A stretch of 7,669 bases of DNA, taken from an uncultured Spirochaetia bacterium (GTDB lineage: Bacteria; Spirochaetota; UBA4802; JAGODF01). Shown piece by piece: positions 1-5,081 of this stretch; the first letter of the stretch is position 1; the number at the start of each line of letters is the position of its first letter. The stretch covers positions 1 through 7,669 of the forward strand of contig CALCJG010000299.1 in assembly GCA_937967705.1 (NCBI GenBank), written 5' to 3'. Both the position numbers and the translations under genes were made by a program. The notes under the pieces were generated by a model, which saw only the letters and a list, made by a program, of their open reading frames with translations, did no database searches and had not been told where the DNA came from.

Positions 1-386
1 AAGGCGTTGCCCCGCCCGCCGATCCCCCCCCGGCATATGACCACCGAGGAATCATCCTCCAGGAGGTCGGCGATCTTCTCACCGTCCTCATCCAGCACCT
101 CCGTTCCGGGAGGCACCTTGATGGTGTAATCCCCACCCCCGCGGCCGTGGCGGTTGAGGCCCATCCCGGGCTGTCCGTTTTCCGCCCTGTAGACCCGGTC
201 CCTGAAGAGATGGGAAAGGTTATAGAAATTGTAATCCGCCTTCAGAATTACATCCCCCCCCTTGCCCCCGTCACCGCCGTCGGGCCCCCCCTTGGGGATA
301 TACTTTTCCCGGAAAAAGGAGACACAGCCCGCCCCACCCTTGCCCGCTTGAATCTGTATCTGAATCGTGTCGGTAAATTTGCTCAC
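1..386 (-). CDS. obgE: Obg-family GTPase, N-terminal part (runs off the window)
   Basis: Obg is an essential ribosome-associated GTPase acting in late 50S assembly and stress control. Only the first 128 codons are present, covering most of the glycine-rich Obg fold; the G domain lies outside the window. Visible hallmarks are QAGKGGAGCVSFFREKY, then KGGPDGGDGGKGGDVIL, then a PPGTEV segment, and near the edge a GGIGGRGNA stretch matching the family GGRGGRGN region. I chose the GTG at 386 because VSKFTDTIQIQIQ matches the usual start of the family and an AGGGG ribosome-binding site lies about 7 bases upstream. The frame is intact despite several G7-G8 runs. It is the last visible gene of the rplU-prp-rpmA-obgE order, but a strong terminator precedes it (430-463), so it probably depends on read-through or a separate promoter. 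Identity is very secure. Confidence 0.96.
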   Translation of the reverse strand, partial: MSKFTDTIQIQIQAGKGGAGCVSFFREKYIPKGGPDGGDGGKGGDVILKADYNFYNLSHLFRDRVYRAENGQPGMGLNRHGRGGGDYTIKVPPGTEVLDEDGEKIADLLEDDSSVVICRGGIGGRGNA

Positions 387-420
387 TCGTTGCCCCTGTC
401 CTGCCTGTCTATCCCCATCG

Positions 421-463
421 ATAAAACAAGAAATCGCGTAGAGAGGACTCTTTACGCGATTTC
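421..463 (-). terminator. Intrinsic terminator or attenuator between rpmA and obgE
   Basis: Read on the minus strand, 463-449 pairs with 430-444 in 14 of 15 positions, with one A.C mismatch (452/441) and a GTCC tetraloop. A T-rich tail (TTGTTTTAT, 429-421) follows directly. There is no T-tract on the other side, so it is oriented for minus-strand transcription. It lies about 90 bases after the rpmA stop and ends about 35 bases before the obgE GTG. It should end or reduce ribosomal-protein operon transcripts before obgE. Confidence 0.82.
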
Positions 464-554
464 ATCATTTCCATGGTTTATGCTTAACTTCCTTAAAATA
501 CAGTCAGTCCCCGGCCGGAACAAATCCTCAGACGGAAACCGGTAGGTACGGAAA

Positions 555-812
555 TCAGGCTACCGGATAAACCGACACCTGCCTCCTCGTTTTGTCGTAC
601 CTCTCGAAGGTCACGACGCCGTCGATTTTGGCAAAAAGCGTATCATCCTTGCCCCTGCCCACGTTCAGACCGGGATGAAGTTTGGTACCCCTCTGTCGTA
701 CGATGATGGTTCCTCCCTTGACCAGCTGGCCGCCAAATCTCTTGACACCCAGCCTTTTCGACTTGGAATCCCTTCCGTTTCGTGTTGAACCGCCGCCTTT
801 CTTATGTGCCAT
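555..812 (-). CDS. rpmA: 50S ribosomal protein L27
   Basis: L27 is a 50S subunit protein whose N-terminal tail reaches the peptidyl-transferase centre. The 85 residues equal the normal family length. The start [20 protein letters not shown] and the [18 protein letters not shown] core are diagnostic. An AAGGGG ribosome-binding site sits 6 bases upstream of the ATG. The protein starts directly at the mature AHKKGG sequence. It has no Firmicutes-type hydrophobic extension ending in FF for Prp to remove, and an in-frame TGA at 830-828, with no start codon between, rules out a longer form. It follows prp by 11 bases and is surely co-transcribed with rplU and prp. The next gene, obgE, is separated by a terminator. 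Confidence 0.98.
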   Translation of the reverse strand: MAHKKGGGSTRNGRDSKSKRLGVKRFGGQLVKGGTIIVRQRGTKLHPGLNVGRGKDDTLFAKIDGVVTFERYDKTRRQVSVYPVA

Positions 813-823
813 AACAAACCCCT

Positions 824-1180
824 TTATTCAAATATGATATCAATGTTTTCTGGATACTGCGTCTGCATCTCCCGGAGCCCCAGCAGCAGGGTCCCCAAAA
901 TAACCTCCAGGCTCCTTCGTCGTTCATCGGAGGACTCCCCCGGATAAAGGACTGTCCGGAGCACCCCCTCTCTCTGATCCACATCCTGCCGTATACCGGC
1001 TATTCTCGTAATTGCCACGATAACGGTTCCGGCCAGGGCCGATACCCCAGCACAGACGATATCCTCCCCCTTCTTTCCATAATCCGCATGCCCCTCGATG
1101 CTGATCTCCGGAGAAGCCCCCGCCAGTTTTGGAAGACCCTCGCCGTCCAGCGTCAGGTTTCTCAGGCGGACACGGATCAC
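824..1180 (-). CDS. prp: Ribosomal-processing cysteine protease Prp (YsxB family)
   Basis: In Firmicutes this family (formerly YsxB) removes the N-terminal extension of L27 and is essential in Staphylococcus aureus. The 118 residues are close to family length. The catalytic signature is clear: GHADYG with His31, then [11 protein letters not shown] with Cys43, the same 12-residue spacing as the S. aureus His/Cys pair. The start is GTG at 1180, 4 bases after the rplU stop. No good ribosome-binding site is visible, which suggests translational coupling to rplU. The position between rplU and rpmA is the classic one for the family. Oddly, the L27 beside it carries no cleavable extension, so the substrate here may differ or the role may be structural or regulatory. 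The family call is strong; the activity on L27 is doubtful. Confidence 0.93.
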   Translation of the reverse strand: MIRVRLRNLTLDGEGLPKLAGASPEISIEGHADYGKKGEDIVCAGVSALAGTVIVAITRIAGIRQDVDQREGVLRTVLYPGESSDERRRSLEVILGTLLLGLREMQTQYPENIDIIFE

Positions 1181-1184
1181 GGTA

Positions 1185-1499
1185 TCAGGCGAGGGATAGA
1201 TCTTCGATCTTGAGCTGCGTATACTCGGGTCTGAAACCGATGGTACGGGTATAGTTCTTTCTCTTCTTGAACTTTACCCCCAGCACCTTCTTTCCTTTAA
1301 CTTCGCCCAGATTCTTGGCAACGATCCTCACGTTCTTGAGATAGGGCTGACCGATCTGAACGTTCTCACCATCAACAAACATGAGAACCTTGTCGAGGCT
1401 TATCTGCTCGCTCTTATCACCGGAAATCTTGCCGATGTTCAGAACCTTGTCTTTCTCCACCTTATACTGCTTGCCGCCCACTTCGACGATTGCGTACAT
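1185..1499 (-). CDS. rplU: 50S ribosomal protein L21
   Basis: L21 is a 23S rRNA-binding protein of the large subunit. The 104 residues match the usual length of about 103. The start MYAIVEVGGKQYKVEKDK, the middle VGENV-like VDGENVQIG segment and the basic KFKKRKNYTRTIGFRPEYTQLKI region are diagnostic. A GGGAAGGTG ribosome-binding site lies about 8 bases before the ATG at 1499. It is the first protein gene of the operon; prp starts 4 bases after its stop. No convincing promoter lies between it and the upstream tRNA gene, so transcription probably comes from the promoter at 1722-1748 through the tRNA. The leader carries two competing hairpins (1530-1589) that could mediate autoregulation. Confidence 0.98.
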   Translation of the reverse strand: MYAIVEVGGKQYKVEKDKVLNIGKISGDKSEQISLDKVLMFVDGENVQIGQPYLKNVRIVAKNLGEVKGKKVLGVKFKKRKNYTRTIGFRPEYTQLKIEDLSLA

Positions 1500-1529
1500 A
1501 AATACTTCACCTTCCCGTAATCTAAGATA

Positions 1530-1589
1530 CCGGCCCGATGACCGGTTCCGCCGCTGCCTTCACATTTCCCCGGTCGGGAAAGAGAACCG
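1530..1589 (-). promoter_or_regulatory. Structured rplU leader with two mutually exclusive hairpins
   Basis: Reading the minus strand, CGGTTC (1589-1584) can pair with GAACCG (1548-1543), enclosing a perfect TTTCCC/GGGAAA hairpin with a 5-base loop (1581-1565). Alternatively ACCGG (1546-1542) can pair with CCGGT (1534-1530). The two options share bases 1546-1543 and cannot form together. Neither covers the rplU ribosome-binding site near 1507-1515. Ribosomal-protein leaders are often autoregulated, so this is a plausible L21 or other regulatory site, but the pairing is inferred by eye and may be chance. Confidence 0.3.
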
Positions 1590-1627
1590 CAACAGGCCGC
1601 TTCATCAAGTGCCTGCAAAAAATAAAT

Positions 1628-1701
1628 TGGGCCCACAGGGATTCGAACCCCGGACCTACTGATTATGAGTCAGCCGCTCTAACCGACTGAGCTATGGGCC
1701 C
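1628..1701 (-). tRNA. tRNA with CAU anticodon, probably tRNA-Ile2 (alternative: elongator tRNA-Met)
   Basis: The 74-nt gene folds as a full cloverleaf: acceptor stem GGGCCCA/TGGGCCC with discriminator A, D arm GCTC/GAGC, anticodon arm GCTGA-CTCATAA-TCAGT (anticodon CAU), and T arm CGGGG-TTCGAAT-CCCTG. The 3' CCA is not encoded beyond the discriminator (A at 1628, then ATT). CAU reads AUG in tRNA-Met, or AUA in tRNA-Ile2 after lysidine is added by TilS. I favour Ile2 because the acceptor has C4:G69 and C5:G68, the pairs TilS uses in E. coli to accept Ile2 and reject Met. It is not an initiator: position 1 is a G:C pair and the anticodon stem lacks three consecutive G:C pairs. A promoter lies just upstream (1722-1748), and the transcript probably continues into rplU. 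Confidence 0.95.
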
Positions 1702-1721
1702 CGAAAACAACATTTTGACAA

Positions 1722-1748
1722 ATATTATGGGGAAAGACAACGTGTCAA
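1722..1748 (-). promoter_or_regulatory. Sigma70-type promoter for the tRNA-rplU operon
   Basis: On the minus strand there is a perfect TTGACA -35 box (1748-1743). A -10-like TAATAT (1727-1722) lies 15 bases further on; the overlapping AATATT gives a 16-base spacer. The predicted start falls roughly 10-15 bases before the tRNA 5' end. The -35 box overlaps the inverted repeat GACA-CGT-TGTC (1746-1736), and a TGTCAA inverted copy of the -35 lies at 1720-1715. Either could be an operator or chance. No strong terminator is seen between the preceding gene and this promoter. Confidence 0.6.
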
Positions 1749-1763
1749 GTAAATAAAGGGTTT

Positions 1764-2339
1764 TTATTCAAAAACAAGCTCGGCCACGAAAGGATTTGAT
1801 GATTTCTTTCTTCCATAATAGAATCGCTTCTCATTGATCTCGATAGCATCGTTATAGGCTTCTACTATACCCACGACATGGATGATCGCTGCCACCAGGA
1901 AAAAGAGACCGCCTATCACCATTTTGGACTTCTTTTCGGCACCGGAATAATCCCCCGTCATGGCCACATAGAAATAATACCCCGAGGCGCCGTAACCGGC
2001 AGCGGAGAGCAGGCAGAATCCCACACCCTTGAGGTCTTTTTTCAGATAGATATGCCCTCCCCCGGGAATCATCAGGGACAACAGACAGGCCAGACGCGGG
2101 TCCTTTTCCTGGCTCCCGCCGCGGTCATCCCTCCGTACCGGGGCTTTCTTTGAGAACTCATCACCGTACCGGCTCTCCTTCTTAGCTTTGGAGCCGGCCT
2201 GTTCCTCCACGGTCAGGGCATAGGCAGAAGGGAGCAAATGGAACTGCAGGGTAAAAAGGATCATCAGGGCCAGGGAGAAAAACCTCGTGATCGGGCCCCT
2301 TTGACGGGATTTTACAGCGCATTCAGTAGAGTATTTCAT
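1764..2339 (-). CDS. Secreted or membrane protein with a small PGxGxxY-type hydrophobic domain, function unknown
   Basis: I do not recognise a named gene. The 191-residue product begins with a basic stretch (residues 1-19), then a hydrophobic core (20-38) and SAYA, giving a likely signal-peptidase I cut after Ala41. Residues 44-80 are charged and probably disordered. Residues 81-165 hold the conserved-looking part: LLSLMIPGGGHIYLKKDLKG, a hydrophobic segment (105-127), a charged turn, a second hydrophobic segment (140-160) and AYNDAIEINEKRF. This order resembles TM2/DUF5683-like membrane proteins (SxxxPGxGxxYxxxxxKG, then a DAxxxA-N end), but Gln is replaced by His. A GGGGAG ribosome-binding site sits 6 bases upstream of the ATG. 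It lies alone between the diguanylate cyclase and the tRNA promoter. It is probably an inner-membrane or envelope protein; no enzymatic residues are evident. Confidence 0.8.
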   Translation of the reverse strand: MKYSTECAVKSRQRGPITRFFSLALMILFTLQFHLLPSAYALTVEEQAGSKAKKESRYGDEFSKKAPVRRDDRGGSQEKDPRLACLLSLMIPGGGHIYLKKDLKGVGFCLLSAAGYGASGYYFYVAMTGDYSGAEKKSKMVIGGLFFLVAAIIHVVGIVEAYNDAIEINEKRFYYGRKKSSNPFVAELVFE

Positions 2340-2493
2340 CGCTCACTCCCCGGTGATGGTTTACCCCCGCTCTCCCGGCATTGCCCGTCCCCTGCCGCTC
2401 CCTTACGGATCCGCCACAGCAGGGAAAGAGGGGGGCATGTGTGATGAGTCCCGTCGGTCAATCCGCATGACTGATGCCCGGGAACCCTCATAA
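2340..2493 (-). other. Long 5' leader of the 1764-2339 gene with a stem-loop
   Basis: This noncoding stretch follows a candidate promoter. A stem of 8 pairs (one G.T) can form between 2426-2419 and 2395-2388 on the minus strand (TTCCCTGC with GCAGGGGA). Its 23-base loop contains the self-complementary CGGATCCG (2406-2413). The only open frame with an ATG (2468) stops after about 20 codons and has no ribosome-binding site. I could not match it to a known riboswitch class. Confidence 0.3.
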
Positions 2494-2523
2494 ATTAAAA
2501 CAGGGGGCCCGGAAAATCAACAA
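2494..2523 (-). promoter_or_regulatory. Candidate promoter for the 1764-2339 gene
   Basis: On the minus strand TTGTTG (2523-2518) and TTTAAT (2499-2494) are 18 bases apart. The -10 matches consensus at 5 of 6 positions, the -35 at only 3. It sits just after the stop of the diguanylate cyclase gene, in the gap where a promoter is expected because no other start signal is visible before 2339. It implies a leader of about 150 bases. A weak, context-based call. Confidence 0.35.
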
Positions 2524-2547
2524 CTTTTCTTAATGAAAGCCGGACCT

Positions 2548-3636
2548 TCAGAGGCTGGAAACCCTGTTGCGGCCGTCATGCTTGGACTGATACAGGGCCT
2601 TGTCCGTCCGGCTGATCAGGGACAGATTGTCCTGGTCTTCTTCCGGTATAAATTGAGACACCCCCAGGGAAACAGTCACGCTGAGAGCCTTATCGCCGCA
2701 GGAGATTCGGGAGTTTTCCACATTTTTACGAATCCGCTCCGCCACCACCAGGGCCTCCTTCAGCTCCGTATTGGGCAGTATCAGGGCAAACTCCTCCCCG
2801 CCGTAGCGGGCGGCGATATCCAGCTGTCGCACATTCTGCTGAACGATTCCGGCCACGTTGATGAGCACCAGGTCGCCGCAGGTATGGCCGTACTGGTCAT
2901 TGAAGTTCTTGAAATGATCGATATCCAGCATGATGAGGGAAAGGGGCATGTTCTGGACCTGAGCTCTCTCCCGCTCCTCCACGAGGGCCGCCTGAAAGAA
3001 ATGGTGTATCTTCAGCTTGGTCATCATGTCGGTGGTAGCCATCTCGTAGAGATAGGCGTTCTGTATGGCAATCCCCGCAAGGGAGGCTATGTTCAGCAGA
3101 TACTCCTTCTCTTCCTCACGGAAACCCTCTCCGTTGATACGCTCTCCCAGGACTATGATGCCGTTGAGCTTGCCCTTCCCCTTGAGGGGGACGATGAGGC
3201 TGGGATTGACGGTTTTGAGGGTATCCACGGCTTCTGCATCCCGGCTCTCCCGCAGCATTTCCTCCAGGGTATAGCATTTATTGGTGGTTTCGAAGATACG
3301 GATGATATCCGATGTGGCGGATATCTCGTACTCCCGGGAATGATCCAGCTCGAAGCCCTTGTAATTGCGGTGAAAGGTGTAAACGCTGTGATCCAGCCCC
3401 TTGCGGAGGAAAATCCCCGCTTTAATCAGCTGCATGTGTCCCATGCAGGTCAGCAGTATGGAATCGATCAGAATATTGTATTCCAGCGTGGAGTTGAGTC
3501 CCTTGCTTATCTCAATCAGCTGTTTGAGATCGTAGATCTTTCTCTCGTAGATCTCCAGCTCGATGGGGATCTTAATGTCGAATTCCTTTTCCTGATTCTC
3601 TTTCATCTCATCTGTTGGATCCAGCAGATCCATCAC
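2548..3636 (-). CDS. GAF-GGDEF diguanylate cyclase
   Basis: It makes cyclic di-GMP from two GTP. Of 362 residues, about 25-45 form a short charged helix and about 46-200 look like a GAF-type sensory domain (IEISKGLNSTLEYNILIDSIL at the start, NIASLAGIAIQNA at the end). Residues 201-362 form the GGDEF domain. The active site GGEEF is at 279-283 with metal-binding Asp238 in LDIDHFK, FNDQYGH at 245-251 and GD at 254-255. The inhibitory site RxxD is intact (RQLD 270-273, five residues before GGEEF), so product inhibition is likely. The usual TDxLTGLxNRRxF entry is altered to TDMMTKLKIHHFF (202-214). No membrane segment is seen, so it should be cytoplasmic. The start is GTG at 3636 or ATG at 3633; a TAA (3642-3640) lies just upstream and no good ribosome-binding site is visible. 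The GAF ligand is unknown. Confidence 0.93.
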   Translation of the reverse strand: MMDLLDPTDEMKENQEKEFDIKIPIELEIYERKIYDLKQLIEISKGLNSTLEYNILIDSILLTCMGHMQLIKAGIFLRKGLDHSVYTFHRNYKGFELDHSREYEISATSDIIRIFETTNKCYTLEEMLRESRDAEAVDTLKTVNPSLIVPLKGKGKLNGIIVLGERINGEGFREEEKEYLLNIASLAGIAIQNAYLYEMATTDMMTKLKIHHFFQAALVEERERAQVQNMPLSLIMLDIDHFKNFNDQYGHTCGDLVLINVAGIVQQNVRQLDIAARYGGEEFALILPNTELKEALVVAERIRKNVENSRISCGDKALSVTVSLGVSQFIPEEDQDNLSLISRTDKALYQSKHDGRNRVSSL

Positions 3637-3699
3637 GCATTATTAACGGTCAGAGGGGTCAAGAATATGCCAACTTTCTCCTCTGCCGAGGGCAGTACC

Positions 3700-3729
3700 A
3701 ATATAGTGACGAAGAAGAATTTAATTCAA
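3700..3729 (-). promoter_or_regulatory. Promoter for the diguanylate cyclase gene
   Basis: On the minus strand TTGAAT (3729-3724) and TATATT (3705-3700) are 18 bases apart and match the sigma70 consensus at 4 of 6 and 5 of 6 positions. Directly upstream lies an A/T palindrome (CTTTTT-ATA-AAAAAG, 3745-3731) resembling an UP element. The leader of about 60 bases contains a small CTGCC/GGCAG hairpin. This promoter separates the cyclase from the his genes. No strong terminator follows hisA. Confidence 0.5.
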
Positions 3730-3756
3730 CCTTTTTTATAAAAAGACCGCCTGTGC

Positions 3757-4479
3757 TCAGCTGTTAAAACGGGCCAAAGCCTTTTCCAGATCGATGCGGC
3801 CGTCGTAAATGGCCTTGCCGACAATGCAGCCTTTGAGGGCCCCCGAGGCAAGCTCCGAGAGTCTTTCCAGGTCTTCCATCACCGAAACGCCGCCGGAAGC
3901 GATCAGATTCAACCCCGGCACCTCCTTCAGGAGGGTTTCGAAGGCCCCGTAATTGGGTCCCGTCAGCATGCCGTCCGTGGAGATGTCGGTGTAAATGACC
4001 TCTTTCAGCCCCAGGGAGGCCAGTTCCCGGATGAAATCCACGGCCCTGACCCCGGTCACCTGCTTCCAGCCGTGGGTGGCCACCATCGAATTTCTGGCAT
4101 CCACGCCCATGATGAGGTTCGGGGCAAAACGGCTGATCAGGGCCTCCTTTTTATCCCCCAGCACCGCCGTACCCAGAATGATTCGTTTAATGCCGGCCTC
4201 CAGATACTCCTCCACGGCCTTCTCATCCCGGATGCCGCCGCCGATCTCGATGGGAACGGACACGGCGCCGGCGATCTTTCTGACGATGGCGGCATTGACG
4301 GGACGGCCCTCGAAAGCGCCGTCCAGATCCACCACGTGAATCAGCCGGGCCCCCAGGGATTCGAAGCGGCGGGCCATCGCCGCCGGATCGTCGGAATAGA
4401 CCGTTTCCCTGTCGGGATCGCCCTGGAGGAGGCGGACGCATTTTCCTCCTTTAATATCAATGGCGGGTATCAGGAGCAT
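3757..4479 (-). CDS. hisA: HisA, ProFAR isomerase (phosphoribosylformimino-AICAR-P isomerase)
   Basis: A cytoplasmic (beta/alpha)8-barrel enzyme that opens the ribose ring of ProFAR by Amadori rearrangement to give PRFAR, the substrate of HisH/HisF. The 240 residues are normal for the family. Catalytic Asp8 (MLLIPAID) and Asp127 (GVDARN) are at canonical positions. GGGIR (80-84), TDISTDGM and the IASGGV phosphate-binding region are present. The start is ATG at 4479, because MLLIPAIDIKGGKCVRL is the family start and GAGG lies 5 bases upstream; the frame happens to stay open another 82 codons into hisH but that stretch has no family similarity. It overlaps the end of hisH by 10 bases, implying coupled translation. 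hisF, the usual next gene, does not follow: after a gap of 120 bases comes the diguanylate cyclase. Confidence 0.97.
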   Translation of the reverse strand: MLLIPAIDIKGGKCVRLLQGDPDRETVYSDDPAAMARRFESLGARLIHVVDLDGAFEGRPVNAAIVRKIAGAVSVPIEIGGGIRDEKAVEEYLEAGIKRIILGTAVLGDKKEALISRFAPNLIMGVDARNSMVATHGWKQVTGVRAVDFIRELASLGLKEVIYTDISTDGMLTGPNYGAFETLLKEVPGLNLIASGGVSVMEDLERLSELASGALKGCIVGKAIYDGRIDLEKALARFNS

Positions 4480-5081
4480 ACAGACCTCACGAAGTTTTCG
4501 ACTATTCTCAGGCCCACCCGGTGGCTCTTCTCCGGATGGAACTGGGTGGCGATGAGGTTTTCCTTGCCCACGATACAGGGGAACTTCACGCCGTATTCCA
4601 CACTGCCCATCACCCAGCTCTGGTCCTCGATTTCGGGATAATAGGTGTGGATGAAGTAAAAATAGGAGCCCGAGGGAACCCCCTCCAGCAGAGGCGAGCC
4701 GTTTTTGATCTCTACGTGATTCCATCCCATGTGGGGAACCTTGAGGCTGCCCACGCGGAACCTCACCACATGGCCGGGGATGAGCCCCAGACCCTCATGA
4801 TGCCCGAACTCCTCGCTGGTGGAGAAAAGGAGCTGATATCCCAGGCAGATGCCCATGAAATGCCCCCCCCCGAGAACGTACTCCTTGAGGGGAGCGGTCC
4901 AGCCCATCTCGTCCAGATGCTTCATGGCCATGCCGAAGGCGCCGTCGCCGGGGAGTATGAGTCCCCGAGACCGGCTGATGGAGGCCGGGTCCTGGGAGAC
5001 CTCCACGTCCGAGGTATACTTCTCCACGGCCTTGACCACCGAGCGGAGATTCCCCATGCCGTAATCGATTACCGTAATCAT
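4470..5081 (-). CDS. hisH: HisH, glutaminase subunit of imidazole glycerol phosphate synthase
   Basis: It releases ammonia from glutamine and channels it to HisF, which makes imidazole glycerol phosphate and AICAR. The 203 residues are family length. The class I glutamine amidotransferase triad is complete: Cys79 in GICLGYQ, His182 and Glu184 in QFHPEKS. VIDYGMGNLRSV at the start and LPGDGAFG (43-50) are typical. It begins at the ATG inside TAATG, sharing one base with the hisB stop; AAGGA lies about 8 bases upstream within hisB. It overlaps hisA by 10 bases. Gly71-73 are encoded by an uninterrupted run of nine G, a possible slippage point, though the frame is intact here. The synthase partner HisF is not encoded in the window. 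Confidence 0.97.
   Translation of the reverse strand: MITVIDYGMGNLRSVVKAVEKYTSDVEVSQDPASISRSRGLILPGDGAFGMAMKHLDEMGWTAPLKEYVLGGGHFMGICLGYQLLFSTSEEFGHHEGLGLIPGHVVRFRVGSLKVPHMGWNHVEIKNGSPLLEGVPSGSYFYFIHTYYPEIEDQSWVMGSVEYGVKFPCIVGKENLIATQFHPEKSHRVGLRIVENFVRSVCS

Noticed and set aside
147..545. 132-codon plus-strand frame near the left edge
   Set aside because: Antisense to obgE, which has unmistakable Obg motifs, and it runs through the terminator.
1439..1636. 65-codon minus-strand frame across the tRNA 3' end and rplU start
   Set aside because: It overlaps the tRNA and the rplU start region in another frame, with no family signal.
2409..2468. Short upstream open frame before the 1764-2339 gene (ATG at 2468)
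   Set aside because: It stops after about 20 codons, has no ribosome-binding site, and does not reach the downstream start.
2340..2500. c-di-GMP (GEMM) riboswitch next to the cyclase gene
   Set aside because: I could not find the conserved GCAAAGCC-like core or tetraloop-receptor pattern; only a generic stem-loop is visible.
2533..3741. 402-codon open frame on the plus strand, antisense to the diguanylate cyclase
   Set aside because: It mirrors a clear GAF-GGDEF gene and its protein has no recognisable domains. Long antisense frames are expected at this GC content.
3731..3773. Intrinsic terminator after hisA
   Set aside because: There is a T-run and an A/T palindrome but no G/C stem before it; the palindrome better fits an UP-like element of the next promoter.
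4480..4725. 82-codon upstream extension of the hisA frame
   Set aside because: It overlaps hisH coding sequence, has a low-complexity Gly/Arg-rich translation, and the family start with its ribosome-binding site is at 4479.
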